A DNA stretch of 5,941 nt, taken from Methanoculleus sp. (GTDB taxonomy: Archaea > Halobacteriota > Methanomicrobia > Methanomicrobiales > Methanoculleaceae). Below are positions 1 to 5,735 of the stretch, in pieces (the first letter of the stretch is position 1; every line of letters starts with the position of its first letter). The notes below the pieces were generated by a model. It saw nothing but the letters and a program-made list of their open reading frames with translations, was not told the DNA's origin and ran no database searches. Both the position numbers and the translations under genes were made by a program. The stretch lies in assembly GCA_023230425.1 (NCBI GenBank), contig JALNXI010000129.1, positions 1 to 5,941 of the forward strand. Reading direction: 5' to 3'.

Positions 1-310
1 GCGCCCCGCTGACCACCGTGACATTGGCGTCGTTCGTCCTGATGTTCTCCTGCAGAGCCTCCGTGAGGACGGGTTCGACCGCGAGGACCCGCCGTGACCG
101 CCGGGCGGCACGGATGCAGAAAGCGCCGACGTTGGCCCCGATATCCAGAACGATATCTTCCGGCCGGATATCGTCGATGTGGTACTCGCCGACGACGTAG
201 ACGGCATCGGCCCCTTCAGGCATCCTCCTGAAGGCTACACCGTCGTAGGTGGTGACCAGGGGCGGGTATCCGGGACCGCTGCCTCTTCCCGGGGCGTGCT
301 TTTGGTACAT
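1..310 (-). CDS. FkbM-like SAM-dependent methyltransferase, N-terminal part (runs off the left edge)
   Basis: This is an open minus-strand frame of 103 codons that starts at the ATG at 310 and leaves the window at base 1, so the C-terminal part is missing. Residues 56-62 read DIGANVG, the glycine-rich SAM-binding motif I of class I methyltransferases. E79-P80 at the end of the next strand is the expected ribose-binding acidic residue, and the stretch ENIRTNDANVTVV (88-100) fits the FkbM pattern. The family usually O-methylates sugars or related small molecules; the substrate cannot be read here. An in-frame stop at 338-340 and the absence of other start codons make the ATG at 310 the only good choice. 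No clear Shine-Dalgarno precedes it; a weak CATATA box about 30 bases upstream would fit a leaderless message. The gene is divergent from treT. Fold is fairly sure, subfamily less so. Confidence 0.75.
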   Translation of the reverse strand, partial: MYQKHAPGRGSGPGYPPLVTTYDGVAFRRMPEGADAVYVVGEYHIDDIRPEDIVLDIGANVGAFCIRAARRSRRVLAVEPVLTEALQENIRTNDANVTVVSGA

Positions 311-414
311 TGCGCTGGATAGCGTTAGGATCTGGGCCTATATGGGCGTTTCTCCCCCGGATACTGGTGGCGCTTCGTCCCATCGGAGGCCTTGCGCTCC
401 CCTGTCCTGCAGCG

Positions 415-455
415 TCCGGAGGCCCCGGATTGTGCCATTTTATTAATCTTTTTTT
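415..455 (+). terminator. Hairpin followed by a T7 run
   Basis: TCCGG (415-419) pairs with CCGGA (425-429) around a 5-base loop. The sequence then becomes T-rich, with TTTTATTAAT and an uninterrupted T7 at 449-455. Oligo-T tracts are the main archaeal transcription-stop signal. No plus-strand gene lies upstream in the window, so the signal would end an unannotated transcript antisense to the methyltransferase gene, or shield treT from read-through. It could also be only the AT-rich edge of the treT promoter region. Confidence 0.3.
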
Positions 456-543
456 CTTCACTTATCCCGGAGATGCATTGCTCTAATCCGTTTTTATCCA
501 TCATAAATGGCTGTATCAATCTAAGTGATAGTCTAAAACGTTA

Positions 544-570
544 TTTTTATATAAATATATTTATAAATTT
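544..570 (+). promoter_or_regulatory. treT promoter: archaeal TATA box in an AT-only block
   Basis: A 27-base run of only A and T contains the consensus archaeal TATA box TTTATATA at 546-553, preceded by the A-rich stretch TAAAACG that could be the BRE. Using the usual 26-base spacing, transcription would start near 576, giving a leader of about 50 bases before the treT ATG at 629. Bases 550-565 (TATAAATATATTTATA) form a perfect 16-base palindrome. Confidence 0.65.
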
Positions 571-571
571 G

Positions 572-599
572 GACGTACAGATGATCTACATAGTACGTC
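572..599 (+). promoter_or_regulatory. Operator-like inverted repeat at the predicted treT start site
   Basis: GACGTAC (572-578) is repeated inverted as GTACGTC (593-599), a perfect 7-base match with centres 21 bases apart, two turns of the DNA helix. It begins directly after the AT-rich TATA block and spans the predicted transcription start. This is where archaeal repressors of the TrmB or Lrp kinds commonly block RNA polymerase. In RNA the same arms could form a hairpin at the 5' end of the treT leader. The regulator is unknown. Confidence 0.45.
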
Positions 600-628
600 T
601 CTACACAGTCTTTGAGGGGAGAACTGCG

Positions 629-1888
629 ATGGCCTACATGGACGGAATTACCTGTATATGCGATAACGGCCGGACGCTTGAGGACCACCGGCCCATCGTC
701 GGCGACGATGTCATCTCCGGGATCTACCGCAAGGCGGCGAGTCTCCAGGGGAAGCGGGTCCTCCACGTGAACTCGACCTACCAGAGCGGCGGTGTAGCGG
801 AGATGATCCTCTCGCTGGTTCCGCTCATGAACGACGTCGGTATCGAGACGCAATGGAATATCTTAAACGGCGAAGGCGACTTCTTCGCCATCACCAAGAA
901 CTTCCATAACGCGCTCCAGGGGCAGGCGGTCGCGTTCTCGGATGACGAGAAGGACCTCTACCTCCGGACGAACAAGTCCTTCTCCGGGAAGATGACGATC
1001 GACCACGACCTGGTGGTCATCCACGACCCACAGCCCCTGCCCCTTATCCGGTTTTACCAGAAAACCCAGCCCTGGGTCTGGCGGTGCCATGTTGACCTCT
1101 CGAACCCGGACATGGACCTCTGGGAGTTCCTCAAGGGCTTCGTCCTCGACTACGACCGGATGGTGATATCGCACGAGCAGTACCGGCGCCGCGGGATGCC
1201 GATGGAGCAGTGGATCTGCCGGCCGGCGATCGACCCGCTCTCGGAGAAGAACCGTGACCTCTCCGACGCCGAGATCGCCGGTCTCCTTGCGAAGTACGGC
1301 GTGCCGACTGACAAGCCGCTGGTCACCCAGATCTCCCGGTTCGACAAGTGGAAGGACCCGGAAGGCGTCGTCGAGGTCTTCCGTGAGGTCAGGCGGCACG
1401 TCGACTGCAGGCTGGTGCTCTGCGGGAGCATGGCTCCCGACGACCCCGAAGGCTGGGCGATCTACCGCCGGGTCGAGGAGGCGGCGCGGACCTTCATCGA
1501 TGCCGGTGATATCATCCTGATCACCGCCGAAGACCACCTGCTGGTCAACGCCCTGCAGCGGGCTTCAGCCGTCATCCTCCAGAAATCGCTCCGCGAGGGA
1601 TTCGGCCTGACCGTCACCGAGGGGCTCTGGAAGGGGCGGCCGGTCATCGCGTCCCGTGTGGGCGGGATACCGCTCCAGATCGAGGATGGGGAGACCGGTT
1701 TCCTCCTCGACCCGACTGACACGGATGGGTTTGCCTGGCGGGTCCGGCAGGTCCTCGAGAACCCGGACCTTGGGGAGAGGCTCGGGCAGGCCGGCAGGGA
1801 GCATGTCCGGCAGCACTTCCTGATCACCCGCCTCCTCTCCGACTACCTGGACATGCTCGGCGCTGAGCTTGTGGGCCGGAATACCTGA
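629..1888 (+). CDS. treT: Trehalose synthase TreT-like glycosyltransferase (GT4)
   Basis: A 419-residue GT-B glycosyltransferase resembling TreT, which reversibly makes trehalose from a nucleotide-diphosphate glucose and glucose in the cytoplasm. The N-terminal domain has HVNSTYQSGGVAEM (46-59), HDPQPLP (132-138) and RCHVDLS (152-158), all typical of the TreT branch. The C-terminal nucleotide-sugar domain begins near QISRFDKWKDPEG (234-246) and has the GT4 E-x7-E pair at E323 and E331, followed by GRPVIASRVGGIP. The frame stays open back to 392, but that extension crosses the AT-rich promoter and is not protein-like. The ATG at 629 has GAGGGGAG seven bases upstream and is chosen. The gene is transcribed alone, with a hairpin two bases after its stop. 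Trehalose is a compatible solute, so a role in osmotic or heat stress is likely. A related GT4 synthase with another acceptor is possible. Confidence 0.85.
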   Translation: MAYMDGITCICDNGRTLEDHRPIVGDDVISGIYRKAASLQGKRVLHVNSTYQSGGVAEMILSLVPLMNDVGIETQWNILNGEGDFFAITKNFHNALQGQAVAFSDDEKDLYLRTNKSFSGKMTIDHDLVVIHDPQPLPLIRFYQKTQPWVWRCHVDLSNPDMDLWEFLKGFVLDYDRMVISHEQYRRRGMPMEQWICRPAIDPLSEKNRDLSDAEIAGLLAKYGVPTDKPLVTQISRFDKWKDPEGVVEVFREVRRHVDCRLVLCGSMAPDDPEGWAIYRRVEEAARTFIDAGDIILITAEDHLLVNALQRASAVILQKSLREGFGLTVTEGLWKGRPVIASRVGGIPLQIEDGETGFLLDPTDTDGFAWRVRQVLENPDLGERLGQAGREHVRQHFLITRLLSDYLDMLGAELVGRNT

Positions 1889-1889
1889 G

Positions 1890-1906
1890 GGGCAGGCCCC
1901 CTGCCC
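1890..1906 (+). terminator. Stem-loop directly after the treT stop
   Basis: GGGCAGG (1890-1896) pairs perfectly with CCTGCCC (1900-1906) across a CCC loop, starting two bases after the TGA stop. No T run follows, so it may act as a 3'-end stabiliser or weak terminator rather than a classical oligo-T terminator. Confidence 0.4.
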
Positions 1907-2037
1907 GGGAAACGCACCAGAAGAATAGTTACTCTACGTCCGGGAGGGCGAGACCGTGTACGGGGACGTCACGACCACGCCCTTCCGGCAATTTACACAT
2001 GGGTCCGGGCACCCGTTTATATCCCGGTTTCTCCGGA

Positions 2038-2078
2038 GGGGGCGCGCTTCGGGTCAGGTTGTCCCGTCTCGCGCCCCC
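2038..2078. repeat. Strong two-part GC hairpin
   Basis: GGGGGCGCG (2038-2046) pairs perfectly with CGCGCCCCC (2070-2078). Inside a symmetric 3x3 internal loop (CTT and TCT), CGGG (2050-2053) pairs with CCCG (2063-2066) around a 9-base loop. The 13 paired positions with a balanced internal loop look like a formed RNA element. A TTTATAT box at 2016-2022 would place a plus-strand start near 2045, inside the 5' arm, so the box and hairpin do not combine simply into one transcript. Function unknown. Confidence 0.45.
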
Positions 2079-2498
2079 CGATGCAGGGAAGGTGGCACAG
2101 ATGGCTGGCTGAAATCCGGGCAGGGATGTTGCAGGGCCAGACACACCTTTGTATCAATATACTATTGTGAGTATGCAGGTCACAGAGCAGGTTTTCCTGT
2201 ATGTCTTCGATGGCGATGAGACTCCGGAAAATTCAGAGACTTATCCATACCAGTTGACGCCACCACCCCCCTGACGATGACAAAATACACGCCGGGGTAT
2301 ATAGTTGTTTCTCCCGGCAGGGGCCGGTGCTGCCACCTGGAGAACCCCTACGCACTCCCGGGGTACTGTGAGGGAAGCCTCCCGGCCGGTAGCGGTGGAG
2401 GTTCCGACTCTCTGAAAACGTTCCGGATGAGTTGCGGGTATGGTTCTCCGGCTTCCCGGGCGCGGCTCAAACCTTCCGGCGGGTTGCACCGACCCAGT

Positions 2499-2535
2499 AA
2501 AAAGGATATCCCGGACCGGCTCCGCTCGAAGCCGG
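2499..2535 (-). terminator. Probable deaD terminator
   Basis: Read on the minus strand, just past the helicase stop codon, CCGGCT and AGCCGG (plus-strand 2530-2535 and 2516-2521) form a 6-base-pair stem with an 8-base loop. Then come the palindrome GGATATCC (2504-2511) and a T5 run (A5 on the plus strand at 2499-2503). Stem plus T run at the 3' end of the gene supports transcript termination here. A 12-base palindrome, GGCCTATAGGCC, lies between stop codon and stem at 2534-2545. Confidence 0.5.
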
Positions 2536-2545
2536 CCTATAGGCC

Positions 2546-4144
2546 TTACCGCCCGCCCGGCGTTCCGGTGATCTCGATCGGCTGGGTCAGCCTGACCCTG
2601 GCGATGGTCTTTCCTTTCATCCCCTCGATGACCTGCCCGGCGGCATCCTGGGGCACTTCGACGGTGGAGTACGTCCCGTAGATGTTGATCGCACCGATGA
2701 CGTTGCCGGGAATCCCGGTCTCGCCTGCGAGTGCTCCGACGATATCCTTCGGCCTGATCTGGTGCTCGCTCCCGAGCGGGATCCTGAGGAGGGCCAACCC
2801 CTGGGTCGGCCTGATATCCTGCGACAGGCTCTGGCCCCTATCGGCCGGGCCGCCCGCGCCGAGTTCCAGTTTCAGGAGGGCAGCGGCAACCTCAAGCGAC
2901 GTGTAGTCTTCCGATATTATCCGTTCGACGAGGTTCACATAGTGCTCGAGGCTGCCCTCGTCGATGACCTGCTGCACCCGGTCGATGAGTTTCCGCGTCC
3001 GGCTCTCCTCGACGTCTCCCTGGGTCGGGAGCGGGATGCGGGCTATCTTGATCCGGGTATAGTCCTGGATCGTCCGGAGCTTGAAGTACTCTTTCGGGCC
3101 CACGAACGTGACAGCCCGCCCGGCGCGTCCGGCACGTGCCGTCCGGCCGATGCGGTGGATGTAGTAGTCGATGTCCTGCGGGACGTCATAGTTGATGACC
3201 AGGTCGACGTCCTCGACGTCAATACCCCGTGCGGCGACATCGGTGGCGACGAGTATATCGATGTTTCCGGCGCGGAACTTTGCCATCACCCGGTCGCGCA
3301 GGGTCTGCTTCATGTCCCCATGGAGGCCTTCGGCGAAGTATCCCCGGGCCTGGAGGTGAGTGGTCAGGTCGTCGACGCCCCGTTTGGTGTTTGAGAAGAT
3401 GAGTGTCAGTTCCGGGTCGTACATGTCGAGCAGCCGGGAGAGGATCTCGAGTTTGTCCCTGCTCCGCACCTCGAGGTAGAGTTGCTCGATCTGCGGGACG
3501 GTCACTTCCCGGCGTGCGACCGATATGAACTCGGGGTTCTTCTGGAACCGCTTTGAGATCTCGAGGATCGGTCTCGGGAGGGTGGCCGAGAAGAGGACTG
3601 TCTGGCGGTCCCGCGGGGTATCGTCGAGGATCTTCTCGATGTCTTCGCGAAAGCCCATGTCCAGCATCTGGTCCGCCTCATCGAGGACGACCAGTTTCAC
3701 ACCGGCAAACGAGAGGGTCCCGCGGTCGAGGTGGTCGAGTACCCGCCCGGGCGTCCCGACGACGATCTGGGCGCCGCGCTGCAGCCCCCGGAACTGCCGC
3801 TCGATCGGCTGGCCCCCGTAGATCGGGAGGATGTTGATGCCCCGCTGATATTTCGCCAGGCGGGCGAACTCCTCGGCGGTCTGGATGGCGAGTTCCCGGG
3901 TGGGGGAGAGGACAAGGACCTGGGTCTCCCGGCTCTCGGTGTCGACCCGCTCGATCGCCGGGACGCCGAACGCCGCCGTCTTTCCGGTCCCGGTCTGGGC
4001 CTGGCCGGTCACGTCGCGTCCTTCGAGTATCGCGGGTATTGTGCTTACTTGAATCGGCGTTGGCTCCTCAAAGCCCATATCTTCTATAGCCCGGAGCGTC
4101 TTCTGCGATATATTGAATTCCTTAAAGGTAATATTGTTCTCCAT
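2546..4144 (-). CDS. deaD: DEAD-box ATP-dependent RNA helicase (DeaD/CsdA type)
   Basis: A complete 532-residue RNA helicase that uses ATP to unwind short duplexes, typically in ribosome assembly and mRNA turnover and often induced by cold. All family motifs are present: Q motif (F7 to Q32), AQTGTGKT (49-56), PTRELA (81-86), GG (110-111), TPGR (131-134), DEAD (155-158), SAT (186-188), the motif IV region IFSNTKRGVDDL (249-260), TDVAARGID (301-309) and HRIGRTARAGR (330-340). A helical linker follows, then an RRM-like DbpA RNA-binding domain at about 449-521. That domain links it to bacterial CsdA/DeaD rather than to short archaeal helicases that end after the core. The ATG at 4144 has GAGGTGA four bases upstream, a near-perfect archaeal Shine-Dalgarno. 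It is divergent from the UDG-like gene and appears monocistronic. Confidence 0.95.
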   Translation of the reverse strand: MENNITFKEFNISQKTLRAIEDMGFEEPTPIQVSTIPAILEGRDVTGQAQTGTGKTAAFGVPAIERVDTESRETQVLVLSPTRELAIQTAEEFARLAKYQRGINILPIYGGQPIERQFRGLQRGAQIVVGTPGRVLDHLDRGTLSFAGVKLVVLDEADQMLDMGFREDIEKILDDTPRDRQTVLFSATLPRPILEISKRFQKNPEFISVARREVTVPQIEQLYLEVRSRDKLEILSRLLDMYDPELTLIFSNTKRGVDDLTTHLQARGYFAEGLHGDMKQTLRDRVMAKFRAGNIDILVATDVAARGIDVEDVDLVINYDVPQDIDYYIHRIGRTARAGRAGRAVTFVGPKEYFKLRTIQDYTRIKIARIPLPTQGDVEESRTRKLIDRVQQVIDEGSLEHYVNLVERIISEDYTSLEVAAALLKLELGAGGPADRGQSLSQDIRPTQGLALLRIPLGSEHQIRPKDIVGALAGETGIPGNVIGAINIYGTYSTVEVPQDAAGQVIEGMKGKTIARVRLTQPIEITGTPGGR

Positions 4145-4170
4145 TCACTCACCTCTTTGTGCTGATACCT

Positions 4171-4203
4171 CTTTATATGTCGCATTATGGGGTCTTGTAT
4201 ATC
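4171..4203. promoter_or_regulatory. Overlapping divergent promoters of deaD and the UDG-like gene
   Basis: Two TATA-like boxes lie 20 bases apart. TTTATAT at 4172-4178 suits plus-strand transcription with a start near 4201. GATATACAAG (minus strand, 4203 to 4194) suits deaD with a start near 4173, leaving a leader of about 30 bases that contains its Shine-Dalgarno. The first box also reads as ACATATAAAG on the minus strand, but from there deaD would start inside its own Shine-Dalgarno, so it is the less likely deaD promoter. Assignments rest on spacing alone. Confidence 0.45.
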
Positions 4204-4205
4204 CT

Positions 4206-4270
4206 CCGCCGGGACCGGGGGGACCCCTGAGTCCTCACCCGCCTGCCCTGTACCTGATATCCCCCGGCGG
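4206..4270 (+). promoter_or_regulatory. Structured leader of the UDG-like gene
   Basis: CCGCCGGG (4206-4213) pairs perfectly with CCCGGCGG (4263-4270), enclosing 49 bases. Inside, GGGG (4217-4220) can pair with CCCC (4224-4227). The structure lies between the predicted transcript start near 4201 and the ATG at 4286. The purine-rich 3' arm, GGCGGG, is the only Shine-Dalgarno-like sequence before that ATG, so folding could limit initiation. It matches no known riboswitch class that I recognise. Confidence 0.35.
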
Positions 4271-4285
4271 GTAACCACCTACAGC

Positions 4286-5011
4286 ATGAATGTTCAGTCT
4301 TCTCCACCGGTGAGCGCCGCGAGAGTTGCGGAGGTCTACCTGCGGTATTCCGCCGGGCGGCCGGAGTACAGCGGGGTCGTCCTGCCCGAACTCCTGCCGC
4401 ACGACGTCTGCGGCGTCTGCAGGCCCGGCCGCGTGAAGGTGCTCTTCATCGCTGAGTCCCCGCCCTGGACCGCCGGGCGGCGTGAGGTTGCTCGTCCCGG
4501 AGACTGCTTGAGCCCTGACTACCCCTACTTCTGGAATGATCGCTACGACGTGGGGCGCCGCCGGGCGAGAGCGCCGCTCTCCGGCGGGCTCGCGGAGAAT
4601 ATGTTTCTCATGCTGGGGCTCGACGGCGAGTCGCGCCGGGAGAACCTGGAACTCTTTGCCGGGAAGAACTTCTTCCTGGTCGACACGATCAAGTGCGTCT
4701 TCCGGAAGAACCGGAAGGCGGCGATCCCAAACGACCTCGTCAGGATGAGCGCCCGGGAGGTCCTTGCCCGGGAGATCGCCGGCCTCGCCCCGGAGTACGT
4801 CGTCGCCCTCGGGAAGACGGCGCTCACCGGGCTTCGCGAGATCGAGCCCTACGCGAGCGCTCTTGCGGGCGTCGGGAAGATTACAGAGATCCTCCCGGAA
4901 GACCTCTTCGAGGAGCACCACCTCCTCTGCATGCCGTATCCGGGCGGGCGCAACCGGCGCTACCTGGACCTGATCGAGTCCGGGTTTGCGGCCATCAGGG
5001 ACCAGATCTAG
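4286..5011 (+). CDS. Uracil-DNA glycosylase superfamily protein
   Basis: A 241-residue protein with the uracil-DNA glycosylase superfamily fold, closest in layout to family 4. VLFIAESPPW (52-61) stands where family 4 has the GEAPG motif. FFLVDTIKCVFRKN (129-142) matches the 'NVVKCRPPgNR' strand, and PEYVVALGKTAL (169-180) matches the 'PKvivaLGxxA' segment. MPYPGGRNRRY (216-226) occupies the place of the HPS leucine-loop motif. Such enzymes remove uracil or related damaged bases from DNA. C42 and C45 form a CxxC pair and C137 follows the KC pattern, but the fourth cluster cysteine expected about 16 residues later is absent, so an Fe-S cluster is uncertain. The frame opens at 4187, but that ATG lies only a few bases after the TATA box, so the ATG at 4286 is preferred; GTG 4310 is an alternative. 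The specific substrate is unknown. Confidence 0.7.
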   Translation: MNVQSSPPVSAARVAEVYLRYSAGRPEYSGVVLPELLPHDVCGVCRPGRVKVLFIAESPPWTAGRREVARPGDCLSPDYPYFWNDRYDVGRRRARAPLSGGLAENMFLMLGLDGESRRENLELFAGKNFFLVDTIKCVFRKNRKAAIPNDLVRMSAREVLAREIAGLAPEYVVALGKTALTGLREIEPYASALAGVGKITEILPEDLFEEHHLLCMPYPGGRNRRYLDLIESGFAAIRDQI

Positions 5012-5018
5012 ACGGACG

Positions 5019-5042
5019 GCCGGGGGTGTCCTCCTACCCGGC
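5019..5042. terminator. Possible shared stem between convergent genes
   Basis: GCCGGG (5019-5024) pairs with CCCGGC (5037-5042) around a 12-base loop, spanning the 22-base gap between the UDG-like stop and the hsp20 stop. The plus strand beyond it is pyrimidine-rich but has no long T run. It could act on both transcripts; the evidence is weak. Confidence 0.25.
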
Positions 5043-5600
5043 GAGTTTCCTCTTTCCCTCCTCGTACAACTCCTCTTTGCGCCTGCGGAGCCTCGCGGCC
5101 GTCGCCTCCTCCTCGGGGCTCCCCCGGGCGGTCTGTTGAGGTCCTCCGCTCACCGGTATGGTCCTCCCGCCGGTCTCGACAATCTTCTTCAGCCGCACCT
5201 CGAGGACGCCGTTTCTGAAGGTGGCGTGTCCCCCCTCTTCCCTGACATCCACGGGCAGGGAGACCGTCCGGGAGATTGCACCGATCCTCCGCTCCCGCAT
5301 ATGGTATCCTGCCTCCTCGGCCTCTCGTGCCTCCTCACGCCGTGCGGAGATCCGAAGCGTCCTCGGGTCGAGAAGCCGGACCAATACCCCCTCTCTCTCC
5401 ACGCCGGGGAGGTCGGCAACGACAATGACGTCCGTGTCGTCTTCCCGGACATCAACCGTTGTTCCGGCGCCGCCGAGCAGCGGTACCTGCTGTGCGGCCC
5501 CTGAGATGCGTTCCATCGTCTCGTTAAACTGCCTCTGCATATCCCCAAGCATCTCGTCGAATTCAGCCCGGAGCCCGCGTGGTGTTCCTCTCCATGCCAT
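5034..5600 (-). CDS. Hsp20/alpha-crystallin small heat-shock protein
   Basis: A 188-residue small heat-shock protein, an ATP-independent holdase that keeps unfolding proteins soluble and assembles into large oligomers. A short amphipathic N-terminal arm (residues 1-45) precedes the alpha-crystallin domain (about 47-140). This contains DVIVVADLPGV (57-67) near its start and the hallmark FRNGVLEVRLKK (128-139). The I-x-I anchor is IPV at 148-150. Most relatives end soon after this motif; here a further 38 residues follow, the last part rich in E, K and R and probably helical. The frame extends to an ATG at 5660, but that codon overlaps the promoter region. The ATG at 5600 is chosen because AGGAGAGAGG lies just upstream. 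The gene is transcribed alone, convergent with the UDG-like gene. Confidence 0.9.
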   Translation of the reverse strand: MAWRGTPRGLRAEFDEMLGDMQRQFNETMERISGAAQQVPLLGGAGTTVDVREDDTDVIVVADLPGVEREGVLVRLLDPRTLRISARREEAREAEEAGYHMRERRIGAISRTVSLPVDVREEGGHATFRNGVLEVRLKKIVETGGRTIPVSGGPQQTARGSPEEEATAARLRRRKEELYEEGKRKLAG

Positions 5601-5655
5601 GGTTCCTCTCTCCTGCCTCACTCTTCTTGCAGTATCGGCAGGCTCACAGGGCGTG

Positions 5656-5670
5656 AACATGTTATATAGA
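5656..5670 (-). promoter_or_regulatory. hsp20 promoter with adjoining palindrome
   Basis: On the minus strand TCTATATAAC (5670 to 5661) is a good archaeal TATA box preceded by the purine-rich AGGAAT as a possible BRE. Transcription would begin near 5640, leaving a leader of about 40 bases. The perfect 8-base palindrome AACATGTT (5656-5663) overlaps the downstream edge of the box, a position suited to a repressor of heat-shock transcription. Confidence 0.55.
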
Positions 5671-5735
5671 TTCCTGTGGGGAGGTATGCCGGCGGGTAGG
5701 TTTGTTTATGCCGGGGGCGGCGGCATACGGCCCGT

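Larger units (their letters stand above)
1889..2545. other. 657-base gene-poor intergenic region
   Basis: No convincing protein gene is seen on either strand. The open frames here have low-complexity, arginine/glycine/proline-rich translations, no recognisable motif and no Shine-Dalgarno. The region holds the treT 3' hairpin at its left end, a TATA-like TTTATAT at 2016-2022, a strong GC hairpin at 2038-2078, an ATATA motif near 2157-2162, a TATATA at 2298-2303, and the helicase terminator at its right end. Short hairpins after 2298 (for example ACCCC 2344-2348 with GGGGT 2360-2364) leave room for a small RNA, but none matches a family known to me. Confidence 0.6.

Noticed and set aside
392..628. 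N-terminal extension of the treT reading frame to an ATG at 392
   Set aside because: It runs through the oligo-T run, TATA block and inverted repeat. Its translation is unlike TreT, and a good Shine-Dalgarno precedes the ATG at 629.
863..1537. 224-residue minus-strand frame inside treT
   Set aside because: It is antisense to clear TreT motifs and arises from GC-biased codon use.
2173..2274. Short plus-strand frame of 33 residues ending in four prolines
   Set aside because: It has no Shine-Dalgarno, codon use is unlike neighbouring genes, there is no recognisable motif, and the nearest TATA-like box would start transcription after its ATG.
2211..2274. Possible C/D box small RNA (GCGATGA ... 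CTGA)
   Set aside because: The C box departs from consensus and no internal D'/C' pair is present.
2762..3394. 210-residue plus-strand frame inside deaD
   Set aside because: It is a shadow of the helicase coding sequence with no motif of its own.
97..4480. Recurrence of CCGCCGGGCGG at three places (near 100, 4350 and 4472)
   Set aside because: All three lie inside coding sequence as Ala-Gly-Arg type codons in a GC-rich genome; the spacing and flanks share nothing else.
4235..4921. 228-residue minus-strand frame opposite the UDG-like gene
   Set aside because: The UDG superfamily motifs are on the plus strand; this is a GC-driven shadow.
5601..5660. Longer Hsp20 start at 5660
   Set aside because: That ATG lies about 20 bases before the transcript start predicted from the TATA box at 5661-5670, and a strong Shine-Dalgarno precedes the ATG at 5600.
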